Of a DNA stretch of 64,000 nucleotides, positions 1-13,736 are shown one piece after another (the stretch's first letter is position 1; each line of letters starts with the position of its first letter). Source of the stretch: Sapria himalayana. Lineage: Eukaryota > Streptophyta > Magnoliopsida > Malpighiales > Rafflesiaceae. The DNA lies in the NCBI GenBank assembly GCA_029783825.1, contig JAREIK010010172.1, positions 1 through 64,000 on the forward strand, given 5' to 3'. Below the pieces are notes generated by a model. That model saw only the letters and a list, made by a program, of their open reading frames with translations. It was not told the DNA's origin and ran no database searches. The position numbers and the translations under genes are program-made.

Positions 1-1529
1 TAGTACACAAAGAGACAGATTGTTAAATAGATAAAAAAGAGATAGATAGACAAATTGATTGATACATAGATTGATAGATATATAGATTGAGAGAGAGAGA
101 AATAGATAGATATATAAATAGGCAGATAGCTAGAGAGAAAAATAGATAGATAAATAAATAAATATAGATAGACAGATATATTGATTGATTGATTGACAGA
201 CAGATAGATAGATAGATAGATAGATAGAATATTAGACAGATAGATAGATAGATAGAATATTAGACAGATAGATAGGCAGATAGTTATATAGATAGATTGA
301 TAGATAATTAGATATACAAATAGATTGATTGATAGTTAAAAATAAAAATATATAAATTCATATATAGATAGATAGTTATATAGATAGAAAGAAAGATAGA
401 TAGATATTTATATATGGATAGATAGATGATATATAGTTAAATAGATATAGACAGATAGATATTTTGATAGATAGATTAATAGATATATTGATATAAAGAT
501 ATATAGAAACTTAAATAGTTAAATAGATAGGTATATAAATAGATAGATAGATAGATAGATAGCCATATATATTGACAAGTAGAAATTTAGATAGATAGAT
601 ACACATAAAGATATACATATATTGATACATAGATAGATAAATGGATAGAAATACAGATAGATAGGCAAATACATAGATTTATAGATAGACAAATAGATTG
701 ACAGGATGATAGATAGGCAGATAGAAAGATAAATATATAGATTGATAGATAGATACATAGATAGATAGATAAATAGATAGATAGAATGACAGACAGACAG
801 ATAAATACAAAATAGATAGACAAATAGATATATAGATAGATATACTGACAATAGATAGACAGTAAAACAAATAGTTTGGTAGGCTGATAGTGAAGAAGTT
901 AGACAGAGAGACAATAGACAAACAAACAAAAAAATTGACCAATAGATAGACATGCAGATAGACAGATATATAAATAGATAGATAGATATATATATATAAA
1001 CTCTTTGATAGATCGATTGATAAAAAGATTGATAGATATATATATATATTGATAGACATATAGATATATTTATTTGATAGACAGATATAAAGATAGATAG
1101 ATTTATAGATAGATAGATAAATAAATAGATATTTATATAGTCATAGATATAGACAGATAAATAGACATATAGATATATAGAAAGCTAGTAAATAGATTGA
1201 CAAATAGTTTGACAATAAGATTTTCAAAAAGAAAAATATATAGATATATAGATTGTTAGATAAATAGATAGATAAGTTGATAGGTAGATTGATAAAACAT
1301 TTGATAGATAGGTTATTAGAAAGATTGAGAGAAAAATTAATAGGAAGAAGGATAGATAGATATATAGATTGATTGATTGATATATAGATAGAAAGATAGA
1401 TAGTAGATAGATATATAGATTTATAGACAAATAGATATACAAATTGCTAGACAGATAGATATTCAAATTATTAGATAGATAGATATATAAATAGATAGAT
1501 AGAAAGATAGATAGATTGAAAATGCATAA

Positions 1530-1562
<33 letters not shown>

Positions 1563-2303
1563 TAGACAGAAATAGATAAATATATATAAGGAATATTAGA
1601 TAGGTAGATAGACAAATATATATATACACAGATCAATAGATAGATTGATAATTTGATAGATAGACAATTTAATAGATAAACAGATATATAGATAGATAGG
1701 TAGATATATAGTTAGACAAATTGATAGATAGTTAGATAGATAGATAGATATATAGATAGATATATGATTGATAGATATATTGATAGATATATTGATAGAC
1801 AAATTGATATATATATTTATATAGAGATCGATAGACACATAGTTAGACAAATAGATAGGCAGATAAATATATAGATATATAAATAGATAAACAAATAGAT
1901 AGATAGATAGACATATAGATTAACAAATAGAACAAAAATAATATAGATAGATAGATACAAAGATAGAAAGATAGATAGATAGATAAACAGATAGATAGCT
2001 ATGTACACATATAGTTTAGTAGGCAGGTATTCAAGTAGGTTAGACAGATAGAAAGATAATCAAACAAAACAAATAAACATACAGATAGATAGACAGGTAG
2101 ATAGATAGATATATAGATAGATAAATAGATAGAGAGTTTGATAGATAGATTGATAGACAAATTAATAGACAAATATATCGATAGATGATAGATTGAAACA
2201 TAAATAGATTAGATAGACAAATATATAGATAGATAGATAGACAAACAGATAGATAGATAGATAGATAGACAGATAGAATATAAATATATAGTATTATACA
2301 TAG

Positions 2304-2334
<31 letters not shown>

Positions 2335-3272
2335 CTGGTAGTTAGATAGAATGCTAGAAAATAGATAGAAAAATAGATAGGTAGATAGAAAATGTTTAGT
2401 TATATAGATTATTAAACAGAAAGATCGATAGATAGATAGAATGACTTATATATACATAGATAGATATATAGATATATAGATTGGAAAATAGATTGATAGA
2501 TATATAGATATTTTGATTATTAAATAGATAGAAAGATTGATTGTAAAATTGATAGACATATTGATAGAAATTTTGATAACAGATTGATAAATAGATTAAT
2601 AGAAAGGTTGATAGGCAATTAATAAATAGATAGAAAGATAGTAAGAAAGATTATAGCCTTGTATATTATAACATATAGCCAAATAGATAGACAGATAGCT
2701 AGACAGATAGATATTCAAATTATAGATGATAGATAGATAAATAGATAGTCAGACATACTAGATATGAAATAGATAAATTTATAGATATATAAATTTTTAG
2801 ATATAAAGATAGAGAGATAGATATACATATATATAGAAAGATAGATAGATTCCTTTATTGAAAGAAAGATAGATTCCTTTATTGAAAGATAGATAGATTG
2901 ACACATTGATATATTGATTGATAGAGAGATAGATTGATTGATAGATGGATTAATAAAAAAAATGATATATAGATTATATATAAGTTATAGATAGATTGAT
3001 ATATATATATTGACAGCCATATTAATAGAATATTGATAGTTAAAATTGATAGACTATATATTGATTGATAAATATATAGATAGACAGTTTGATAGATAGA
3101 TAGTAGATATATATATATATATATATATATATAGAAAGATAGACAGATAGATAGCACAAATAGATTTTCAAATTATTAGATAGATAGATAGATAGTTAAG
3201 AAAAATCTAGATAGATAGATATATTGATTGACAGATAAATAAACTAAAGATAGATAGATAGATAGATAGACC
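1..3272. repeat. Degenerate GATA/GACA tetranucleotide array
   Basis: Almost all of this stretch is TAGA/GATA units mixed with TAGACAGA, TTGA and ATATAGAT variants. It includes a pure (AT)n run near 3105-3132. It reaches the left edge, so its true length is unknown. On the minus strand the unit reads CTAT/TCTA with few stops, which gives long frames translating as YLSIYLSI repeats. I do not regard these as genes. The right edge is sharp, at about 3270, where ordinary AT-rich sequence begins. Confidence 0.93.
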
Positions 3273-3289
3273 AAAGTATAGAGAGATTG

Positions 3290-4192
3290 TTATTAATTTG
3301 ATTTAATATCCAAATCTCAGGCTTACATTATAAATAATTTTGTATAATAATTTACAATAATTATAATTTATACTACTACAAAATTATAAGTAACTTTCTC
3401 ACTTATTAAAATACATTATATCTTTTGTTACTTATCAATAATTAACCTTCTCATATTAAGATTACAGGTACTCATTGATTGAATTAATTTACTAATAATT
3501 TAGTTCAATTAATCTCTAATTATTTCTTTAATACTTTCAATTTAACTTATTTAAATTGCCAGCTTATTATCAATGTATAGGCTTTGGCAATATCCAATCT
3601 TATAAGCTTTCATAAAGGGATATAAATCTTTTTGACAAAACATGAATTCCAATTGTAATTAATATTCACCATACAATTAATAAAGTTATCCAATTCATAT
3701 AGTTCTCAAATCTATTTCTAAATTCCACCCTTTATGAATCAAACAACTATTAACAGCATACATAAAAATAACTACTTCAAGAATAAAAGAAATAATACTT
3801 ATAATAACTATGGTGTATTTTATTTTGCTAGTCAATACAAATAATTCCATCATGTTGATCTTGTTCAATATACTCAAGTATACTAACACTAGAAGTTTGA
3901 ACTTTACCAATCACCATAGTCAAGATAGACTCATTAAAATATAGTTCTACAATCTTTGTGATAGGGTATATAATTATATCTAGATTGTAAACAATAAACT
4001 TATATTCAACAAGTACTAATGATTAAATCTTCTGTGTATAAGTCAATCTCTATAAACCAAATTATCTACAAGAAGAATAAAGGACAAAAGTATTTTTAAA
4101 ATTTAACTCATTAAAAGAATTATTAAATTAACAAAAAGATAGAAATTAAGAAAATAATCATAAATGGCTTTTAGTATGAACCAGTTTCAACA
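3290..4192 (-). mobile_element. Probable LTR-like 3' tail of a Ty1/copia remnant
   Basis: This lies directly downstream (minus-strand sense) of the copia pol remnant. A purine-rich stretch at 4193-4202 (minus AAGTGAAAGT) is followed by TGTTGAAAC, as expected for a copia polypurine tract and TG-starting LTR. The far end is not defined because the GATA array lies beyond it and no second LTR copy is seen. A 71-codon minus-strand frame at 3695-3910 lies inside; I recognise no protein in it and treat it as non-coding. The LTR call is inference from position and the tract. Confidence 0.42.
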
Positions 4193-6960
4193 AACTTTCA
4201 CTTAGACTAAAGTCATGATGCCACAAATCTAACTCTCATCCCTTCCACATGTCTATCAAATATGTTAGCTGGAAAGGCATTCATAAAAGAATTTGCCAAG
4301 TTATAAGTCGATGCTACTTTTGTGACCACTACATCTCCTCCTTTCACAATATCTCCTAATAGATGATATTTATGCTTGATGTGTTTTGTTTTCTTGTGAT
4401 TTTTATGTTCTTTTGAATTTGCAACTATTCCATTATTCTTACAATAAATTGTAATGGGAAATTGTATAGATGAATGACCCCTCTATAAGTTAGAAAGCTT
4501 CAAGATGTATAACCTCTTTGATTGCCTTGGAAGCTATCACATACTCGACCTCCTTGGTGGAATCAACAATATAATATTATTTCATACTTTTCTAGATTAT
4601 TACTCTACTTCCCAAGGTAAACATATAACACAAGGTGGATTTTCTCAAATCCTCATCTGATTAGAGATAAAAGTTTGTATACCCAATAGGCACAAGATTA
4701 TTTGTTTGATATAGTAACATATAATCACTAGTTATTTTTAGATACTTAATTATGTAGTTTATTATTGTCAAATATTCTTGACTTATGTTATATTGATATG
4801 TACTTATCATACCTAAAGCATTATAGATATTAGGTCTAGTGTAAAGCATCATATAAATGAGAATTCTTACTATAGATGCATAAGGAACTACCTTCATTTT
4901 CTGAATCTCATTGGTATTTTGGGATACTATTGCTTTGATAAAGTAATTCCATGTAGAAAATAAAGAAAAATTTTTTGGAATCATGCATTCTAAATCGAGT
5001 CAATATCTGATCGAAATAAATAACTTGAGAAAAGCCCAACCTTTTTTATAATGATTTCACAAATAATGTGAAATAATTAACCGACTAGACAATCAGACAT
5101 TAACTGAAAACAATATGACTATATCATTAATAATAAGTAAAATAACATCAATATATAATATTAAGAATACCATATTATTATCATCTCTCTTTATATATGC
5201 ACAATACTCATTCAGACATTGATCAATATTATAAGACTTAATGATTTGATCTAAGTAAGTTTTCCATGATCTAGATGCTTGTTTTAGTCCAAAATAGACT
5301 TATTTAATTTATACAACATGTGTTCTTGGATTTTTCTATGAAGGCATCCAGTTGTATCATATAGATATATTCTTCAAGATGACAATTCAAAATGTAGTCT
5401 TCACATTTATTTGTCAAATCTCATAGCTATAATAACTTGCAATAGACAAGAGAATTCGAATTGACTTCAGCATGACTAATGATGAAAAGGACTCTTCATA
5501 ATCAATTCTTTCTTTCTTAATAAAATATTTTACCAGTTTAACTTTATAAGTCTCAACATTACAATCTATCTCTCTCTTTTTCTTATAGATCTACCTGCAC
5601 TATATGAGGTTTATCCCTTTAGGTAGTTCCATAAGATCCCATATATCATTGGAATATATTGACTACATTTCTAATTTCATAACCACTTTCCAACATTTTG
5701 CATCTCTTTCTTGAAGTGTTATATCATAGTTTACAAGATAAGTAGCTAGCTCATTAAGAATTATATCATAAGACTCTCCCAAAAATGTACACCATGTATA
5801 TTGATGAATATCCCTCCAACCACAAGGAAACACTCCTCTTAGTTATATACTTTGAGTGACATGTTGCATAGATACTAATCCATGTGAATCATTATGACCA
5901 TTACCCTCTAGATATACTACTGGTACATTGATGATATGTCACAAGGTTTAGCATCAGTACTATCTTGAATAGCTATTTCATTATGTTGAAGAAATAAAAA
6001 ATTGGAGATGTCAACTTGTGGTGTTCCTTCTACTATTGAAAGAGTGTGTAATAGCTTATCTACTTTTAATATCTCTTGAACAATTCTACTTCTAGCCTTG
6101 TGATTTGTTATATATTCTCATCTGAGGAATCAGGAATTGACACTAATAATGACTTTCTAATTCTTTCGACTATAAAACAAATTACATTTTGTCCATCTAG
6201 GATATCTCACAAAGGAATATATTTCTATTTTAATTCTAATATATTATCTTCCCCTTTAACACATGTACTAGGAAACCCCAAAAATGAATTTTTTTAGACT
6301 AGCCTTATGCTGAGTCCATAATTCGATTGGGGTTAAAGATACCAACTTAGATAGAACTAAGTTTAAAATACAAGATGTTGTTTCTAATACATATCTCTAG
6401 AATGAATCATGTATATACAAATAACCCAATACTGACCTTATCATGTCCATGAAAGTCATATTTCTTTTTTCTATAACACCATTCCACCATGGTGTTTGAG
6501 GTTTTGATAATTAGGATGTAATTTCTTGATCTAATAAGCAGTCTATAAACTATCCAAAAAGGTACTCGCCAACATGATCAAATTATAATGTTCTGAGGTA
6601 TTTATTATGATGTTTCTCTGTTTCCAACCTATATTCTTTGATTGTCTCAAAGGTATCAAACTTATAAAATATCTAATAAATGTATACATATCTTTGAAAA
6701 TAATCAAGTACTCAAATTTCCTTTTTTTCTTGGATAGTCTTGGACCCACATTAATCAGAATGAGCCAATTTTTTTTGGCTCTTTAACTCTATAACCTTTG
6801 GCCACGAAAGATCATTTGATCATTTTCCTTCTAAGTAGGACTCATATTCTAGAAGTAGGCCCAGAGGTTCACCTTTAACTAGTATCAAAATCCATTTTAA
6901 TTTTATTTGATCAAGGTGTAAGTGCCTAATATAGGTTTCGTTCATATCATAATAATATTT
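4193..6960 (-). mobile_element. Degraded Ty1/copia pol (integrase-RT-RNase H)
   Basis: Read on the minus strand from high to low coordinates, fragments in shifting frames follow copia pol order. A GAG-pre-integrase trace (YESYLEGK) lies near 6810-6850. An integrase C-terminal trace (PQTPWWNG, EKRNMTFMDMIRS) lies near 6420-6510. RT traces (NCHLEEYIYMIQLD) lie near 5340-5400, followed by a degenerate YVDD box reading YIDV at 5144-5155. A 107-codon frame at 4661-4984 contains VPYASIVRILIYMMLYTRPN, the conserved stretch before RNase H. The RNase H end (CKNNGIVANSKEHK) runs to about 4215. Stops and frameshifts are frequent and the second catalytic Asp of RT is lost, so the element is dead. Family assignment is confident; exact borders are not. 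Confidence 0.85.
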
Positions 6961-7284
6961 TCTTTTATATAATAAGGTATTAGTGCAATTTGACTTGCAT
7001 TGTTGTAGTAGAGCAAAAATAATTTTAATAACATAAAGGTGGTATTATAATCTATCATAATAGAAAATCTTTTTATTCAATTAAATTATTATAAATTTTT
7101 ATAATAAAAAAGAGAATCTATTGTTAACTAAATTGGAAATTAAAATTAAATTTCTATTGATCAAATATACATAATGATAACCTTTTAAAATTAAAATATT
7201 ATTTCTCTCAAAATAATATATGCAATTTCTCATTACAATAGTCACCACTTTGGCACTATAACTCATCTTAAGATTAATCTCTCC
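6961..7284. other. AT-rich spacer, nothing recognised
   Basis: AT-rich sequence between the copia remnant and the compound microsatellite. It may hold the degraded upstream part of the same element, but I could not align any gag or protease motif here. Confidence 0.5.
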
Positions 7285-7297
7285 ATCACTTAGATCA

Positions 7298-7352
7298 ACA
7301 CACGGACAAACATACACACATACACGCGCGCGCACGCACACACATACACACA

Positions 7353-7420
<68 letters not shown>

Positions 7421-7525
7421 TATTTATAGACCCACACGCATAAATATATAAATTTATATACTTATATACATACATACATACATACATATATATATATATA
7501 TGTATGTATATGTATATGTATGTGT

Positions 7526-7587
<62 letters not shown>

Positions 7588-7605
7588 ACCTACATATTTA
7601 TATAT
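7298..7605. repeat. Compound CA / CG / TA / CATA microsatellite
   Basis: An (AC)n tract with a short CGCGCG core (about 7298-7353) is followed by a long (AT)n run (7354-7417), a (CATA)n tract near 7463-7490, and a second (AT)n run (about 7530-7583). Alternating purine-pyrimidine tracts like these can adopt Z-DNA or cruciform forms. The minus-strand frames here ([16 protein letters not shown]) are repeat artefacts. Confidence 0.95.
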
Positions 7606-9690
7606 ATAAGTTTTGATTTTAAAAACAAAAATTAGTTTTCATTTTTTTTAAAACTTAGTAAGCAAATTTTGGTTTTCATTTTATTTAGAAATCAATTTTC
7701 GAATTAAAATATTGTTTTTATTTTTTGTAAATAAATTTTTGATTAGAAAAGTAGTTTTAGAATTCAAAAATCAATGTTTTCAATTTTTTTTAAACCAAAT
7801 TGTGGAGAAGTCGGGGTTATATGTAGTCCAAAGAATTTATAATTTTCAATTTTTGTATATTTTTGAAATTTTAAAAAAGTATGGACTTTTTTTACGTTTT
7901 GATAGATAGTATGACAAAGCATAAAATTCCCACTCATAAACTCATTTACTATTTAATTCCAATTATTGATTGTGTATTGATTCCATTCACACTATAATTA
8001 AAAAAATTTAAATGAGTAAGTATACTTTTTTACTTTTATAATGAAATTGCATTTAATGTAAAATAGAATATAACTTTACGAAAATGTAAGGGCTTGTCAT
8101 GCAAAGAAAAAAATTAAAAAAAAAAATATGAAACCATACTTTTTTTCAAAAGCACTCTTGAATCTTATTTTTACACTATTCGTTTTCTATATATATACTA
8201 GGAAATGTCATATTATTTTTACAAATGAATTCAATCTTTTTGGAATTTAAGATTTTTGGGTGATGATGTGCTAATCTGCATCCTGAGGTCTATGCACTTC
8301 ATCATACACTAACATTCGGCCCATAGATCTCAGAGATGCAGATTATCTCATACTCACCAACAATGCATTATTAATTAATTTTTTATTTGGCTATTTTTCT
8401 TATTATCTAACAAATTATATTTACTAGTATTATAAATTGTTATTTGAAACAAATTACATAAGTTGATTACTTTTTTATTGGTCTTAAATAATAATAATTA
8501 TTTGCGGATGATTGTTTTCCATAACTTGTTAAAAAAATGCAAAACTACAAATTATTTGATATGTTTTCATACTTTTGTTTTTTTATAGAAATACATCATA
8601 TTTTGAGAGTCAAATAAAATCTTGGAAATTTATTGTTAGAAATCAATCATTTAGATTTCTCTAAGGAATAAAATGAATTTTTATATGAAAAATTTGTTTG
8701 AGTTAAATATCAACCTTTTTTTTTAATGTTTTGCATTTTTTGAGTGATGTTCTAAATGAAGTATTGAAAAAAATGTTTTACTGGAAAAGCCATTAAGCTT
8801 ACATTGTATTGCAATTTTTTAACCACATCATAAAGTTATAAAATTTTGAGTTTGTGACATGGATAATGCCTAAATATAGCTATGATTTTATTTAGATATG
8901 ATACGACTTATTGAATGGGTGTTCATGTGGATCTAATTTCTTTCATGAGCTCAACTCCAGACCTTATTAACGATTTCAAGACTCTTATCTCTAATGCAAA
9001 ATAATTAAATATTTTCTTTAGCTTGATAAATGTGTTATCATTATTCTTGATCGAGTAATTCCCTTTTCAAATTTTAATTTAGCTTGATAAATTTAATTTC
9101 TACAACTACTCATATGGTAAGGTAGTTCACTCAAGAAAAGTGAGTAATTTCTTTCCATTTTCTAAGTTTACAACTAGTTCTATTAAACTAATCCTAAAAT
9201 TATATGTGCATGTCATAAAGTTGAAGCAAAAGAAAAGTTTGAAATTAGCTTAGAAGTAAAACTAGCTATATTGTTCCCACAAGTGAATAGGATGATATTT
9301 TCTTTTCATGTTCATATCTAAGTAACCTTTTGAGCATTGACAAGAAGTCATGTTAGTGAAAGCATTGATGTTGTTAAAGGTTTTGGTGCTTTCAAATCTA
9401 CCTTTCTCAGCCAAATTTAGACTAAGAAATGCATTTATTTTGTTCGACACTACAAAATAAAATTTTACGTAAATGCATTGAGTGTCAATTGTTGCATGAA
9501 TTTCAAAAGTTAAGGCTAAAAAGCTTTACTTCTACCCTTCCCTAGTGAGAATATATGATGTAAAAGAAATATATTTCTCTAAGCTCCAAGAGCTCTACTA
9601 ACACAAGATTCTTTTCCCAATATTTGGTCTCTGAGGTTGGTTGATTGTAGAATTGAGAATGATAAATACTGTAATATCTGAAGTTGCTAT
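7606..9690. other. AT-rich intergenic region with one foldback
   Basis: Long T-rich and A-rich sequence with no recognised gene. The only structured item is the inverted repeat at 8256-8362, listed separately. A 62-codon minus-strand frame at 9262-9450 is not low-complexity but matches no family I recognise. A short plus-strand frame at 7712-7909 is T-rich and looks accidental. Confidence 0.5.
8256..8362. repeat. Imperfect inverted repeat (foldback), ~38-bp arms
   Basis: The left arm contains TAATCTGCATCCTGAGG and the right arm carries the near complement CTCAGAGATGCAGATTA, with further pairing outward (TTGGGTGATGA against CTCACCAAC). The loop is roughly 27 bases. The size suits a small MITE remnant or a short hairpin RNA. 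No target-site duplication was identified. Confidence 0.62.
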
Positions 9691-9691
9691 C

Positions 9692-10045
9692 AATAAGTTT
9701 TAGGGGAAGGGTATTGAGCTTACAAAATTGAAGATTGAGGATTTGTTGCTTGATGAAGATTATTGATCTGCCATTTAAGATCTAAAGTCGACTATAACTA
9801 ATTAGAAACAATAGATAACATCAATAGAGGTTGTCCAATAGGATAAGATGGATTAGAAAGCAAGAGCCTTAATCTGATTGTGCTTGATATAAGTTTTGAT
9901 GAATATTTATGTGGAAAAAATGTTGGAGAATTCATGGACGAAGCTTGAGGTGCTCTATTAGAGAAAGCCTTTGGTCATCAAGCTTTTTCTGAGAAAAACT
10001 ATACAGCTTATATAGATTAAACTAGTATGTTTTCTAAACATTTAC
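9692..10045 (+). mobile_element. Ty1/copia gag N-terminal fragment (pseudogene)
   Basis: In mostly one frame with several stops the translation gives KF*GKGIELTKLKIEDLLL, then after a frame change KARALI*LCL, and in a further frame WTKLEVLY and KPLVIKLFLRK. This matches the order of the conserved N-terminal half of plant copia Gag (KF-G-NF-LWK, KA-IL, LW-LE-Y, KL-L). It then stops abruptly. No downstream pol follows, so this is an isolated fragment. Start and end are approximate. Confidence 0.62.
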
Positions 10046-12470
10046 ATGATTTTACATATTGATCATGTGATGCCCCAATTTCTAAGGGATCCCTTTTATT
10101 CATCACACAATAAAATATGCAATAAAATAACATATTTATTTTAAATATTGTGTAAACATGTTTTTTTTATTTGCTCAGTGCAATAAAAACACATAATCTA
10201 CAATTCAAGCCTCAACCAACTTCCATCACACATACAATCACTCATGTGGAATGTCATTTGTCCTAGCCTATACTTAAAATGGGTTCTACGTTGGAGTAAG
10301 CAAAGCTTAGTTAGAAGCTCCCACAGGGTTGATCCTAACCTAAGTGCACGTAAAATAATATTGTTCATATATATTAATACACATTCAAGTCAATGATTTT
10401 ATAAATGTAATTATGGATAAACTATTTTTATGCCCATATCATGAGTCTCACTGACTCCCTTGTGCTTGCCGAAGCCAAGTGTGACTTATTTGATATATAT
10501 ATATATATATTGGACATACTCTAAAAAATAATACCACATTAATAAATTTGGACATTGTCTCAATTCGAATTCGCATAAATAATACTCATTATATCTTTAT
10601 ATATATAAACCATGCACACACTCATTTATTTGGAATGTTACCATGCATATGTAATGAAAATATGTTATTTATGATTAAACTATATTCTAAGCACAATATA
10701 ATTACAGAACCATACATTATACAAATTATTTTGCTAAACCAAAAACTGAAATTTTCACCAATTAACCATTTATAATTTAATTTTTTAACTAGTTTGAATT
10801 ACAATATAATTTACTATCATTTACGACTCTTAAGTAGAATGAACTCCAATTAAAGAAAACCACTTTTTAAGATATATTACCATAACTTTGGAATTTTTAT
10901 ATAAATATGAAGCTCTCGTTGCATTGAGCAACTTTTGTTCTTGTTCTACATTGTTCCGACTTCAAAATAATTAGTTATTACCAAAAGAAAATTAACGTCT
11001 CTTTTTATTTTTTTCGGCACTACACCCTATCTCCGACCTTCCCTTCATTTGTTTTTTATTTGTTTCCCCATTTTCCCAATTTCTATTTGTTTTGTGTTAT
11101 TATTATTATTTTATTAAAATAATATAAAAACCACTACTTAAGATATACTACTCATTTTTCAGAAAAATCATATTATTTATTTATTTTTTTTTATTTTTTT
11201 ATTTTTTTGGATTTCACAAATTGACCAATCTCCATCCATTGCTTATGATGTAAATATTGATAACAAACCCATTATGGGCTTTTGTTCATTATTTTTTTAT
11301 TTTTAGATATTTTATAAAATTATATAAAAATAATTTGGTGAAAATATTTAAAAATAAAAAGTAATAATGTATCAAAACATATGTCAAAAAGGTTCAAAAC
11401 CAATTGTATATATCATAGAATTATATACCAAACATCCTAAACTGACACACATTAATATAATGGCATTATTGAAAGTAAGAATATATATCTGATTAATATA
11501 ACTAGGACAATCCTCTAAGAGAAAAGTATTATGAAAATAAAAATTTACCTAATCAGGTTGATATCATCTTTGATCATTTCTAAACATGTACTCTTTTTTT
11601 TTTCCATGATCATTCTCTAAAATGGAACAAATTTTTATCTATGGCCTCGAGATGTATCTTTCTTAGATATTATAATACCTAAAGAAAGTACTAGTATTTT
11701 TTACCCAAAACTAATAATATTTTAGTGGGTACTGATGTAACCTTTTTAGTATGACTCATTTTTTAGCAAGCTTATGCAGAGTGTGAGTCCATAAATTATA
11801 AATGGACTTATTACTTTTTCTTTCTAAAATTTAGTTATGCTTGCACCACAAGTTAGTATACATCGTTATTTATCGACTATATTTAAACTTGTTGGTACAC
11901 AATTTGATGGCACTCTCATGTAGTTAATATATATATCAATGAGTATAGATCACTTTGATTCTAGAGGGAATGAGGGTTATTAAAAAAGAAAATCTTTTTC
12001 ATGCTCATATAACATTCTAATCCACAAATTTCACTTGGTATGAGCTCTTGTTGATTCAAAAATTGGGATCCATTACTACTTAGGACATAGAGTCTATACT
12101 AGGAGAGATGGGCATACTTAGCCCACTCAAACTAGAGACAAGCCTATCAAGGAGTCAAATAATCTTGTAAGCAACCCACCTTGTCTCGACCTTCTAAACA
12201 CTTTCTGAAAATAAACTAGGAAGCTATAATCAACACCAAATTGTATAGATTTTATCATATCCTTTAGTTATTTATTATTTTGTATCCTTTTATTAGTTCT
12301 CTAGGTGGTATTATATTTCCCAACACTTTTTTTGAAGTACTATTTAAAACAATAAGTCATCATACTATGATCGAAGAGATATAATTTTCACTCTATTAGA
12401 ACTTTGGAACTAGTACCATGACTTTCAAGAAAGTTTACTCTGTCTTGAGTATATGTTGTAGGCGAGTGTT
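10046..12470. other. AT-rich region without recognised genes
   Basis: Non-coding-looking sequence with A/T homopolymer tracts around 11040-11350. A small plus-strand frame at 10548-10775 shows no recognisable domain. Two related short segments near 10855 and 11128 share AACCACT...AAGATATA, a weak direct repeat. Probably old transposon-derived DNA. Confidence 0.5.
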
Positions 12471-12474
12471 CAAT

Positions 12475-12955
12475 GTAAATACTAGTTCAAATGGAAATGT
12501 AGATCACCTAAAGGTGAGACTTAATGCGAGGAAGTTTGGTCAAATGATTGATGTAGATTATTAAGATATTTTTTCTTTAGAAGTTAAGATGGCCTAGTGA
12601 AAATTATTATTTCACTATTAGCATCTCTTTGATAAAACATACTCCAACTAGACATGACAAATATATTTCTTTATGATGAGCTTGAAGAGGATATATATAT
12701 ATAGCAGTCACATGCGTTCCAAGCAAGACAATTAAATGTAATTTTCAAATTAAAAAGTATTATATGACAAAAAAATAGTCATCAAAAGTCTAATTATGAG
12801 ATTTTTACACACAATCACCTCATTTGAGTTAGACATGTATATTATAGATTTGTTTTTATTTTTTCAGAAAAGTACTAGTGGAATGATGATAGTGTTGATT
12901 GTATATGTAAATGATATTTTATTAAGAACTTACACTTGACTTTGATACCAAATAT
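12475..12955 (+). mobile_element. Ty1/copia reverse transcriptase fragment (pseudogene)
   Basis: The plus-strand translation shows GNVDHLKVRLNARKFGQM followed by IDVDY, matching the KARLVAKGY-Q--GIDY RT motif. Then come MA, LISIS-like and LFD traces, HAFQARQL, and finally KSTSGMM-like and LIVYVNDILL residues at about 12870-12925. The YVDD catalytic box reads YVND, encoded at 12904-12915, so one essential Asp is replaced by Asn. Stops interrupt the frame. No integrase or RNase H was recognised on either side. Confidence 0.78.
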
Positions 12956-13079
12956 TATGATCTAAGTGTCCCAATTATTGGCTTTGATACTAAATATTAA
13001 GAATTCTAAGAACTGAGAATGATCTTTTATGCCTTATGTTAGGATTTGCTTCTATATCACTTAATAGTTGTTTATACCT

Positions 13080-13736
13080 TACTTCATAGATAATATCTAT
13101 TGTGTCATTCAATTCTTTATATTCTTCATCACTAAACTCATTTGATCCATTCTTGTTTCAACCACCCTCATCTAATTTTCTTGTGAATCATTCATTTGTT
13201 TCAATTCTACTAAAATTGCATGCATACATTATTCCAAAGTTATCTTCTTTTCATTATGGTTGATAATTAAAGTTTGAGCTTTCTTAATTATTGTAGTACA
13301 CTATATTATTCCTATTATTAAGTGAAGATTACTCAATATTTTATAGTCCACCTTCATATCCCCATGCAAAAAATTCTAATGACTTCTAACATTATGATGG
13401 TAATGAATTAGGATATTGTTGTTTGGCTAAAACACCTACCATATACTTTGCAATTGTTTGGCTTCTTCCATATCATAAACGGGATCCATATCCAAAAATT
13501 CATACATATGTAAAATAACAATCTCTTATGATAGTTTTTTCAATTCCTCAATGTCGTCAAACTTCTTTAATAAAGCTTTCATCTTTGCTTTAGTTGTGAT
13601 AAATTGATATAACTCTAATATTCCTATTTGTTTATTCTTAAAGGAATGATTCGTTAGTGTTAATAGATTTTTTTGCTAGTTACTAAAATAAATAAAAAAC
13701 ATCTTTTAGTGATTTATTCATAATTGACTCACCAAT
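13080..13736 (-). mobile_element. Ty3/gypsy Athila-like gag, C-terminal fragment
   Basis: Minus-strand traces run GESIMNKSLKDVFYLF (the GGSLMNKS-EEAY-LLE motif of plant Ty3 Gag), then MKALLKKFDDIEELKK, ILHMYEFLDMDPVYD, and near 13150-13200 VVETRMDQM. Frameshifts and stops are present. The same motif order occurs in the remnant at 20.0-21.9 kb, so the two belong to the same broad family. The N-terminal side is cut exactly where the GC-rich element at 13737 begins, as if that element inserted into gag. Confidence 0.62.

Noticed and set aside
519..3157. Minus-strand frames with YLSIYLSI repeats
   Set aside because: A direct translation of (CTAT/TCTA)n. Tyr/Leu/Ser/Ile content is dictated by the tetranucleotide.
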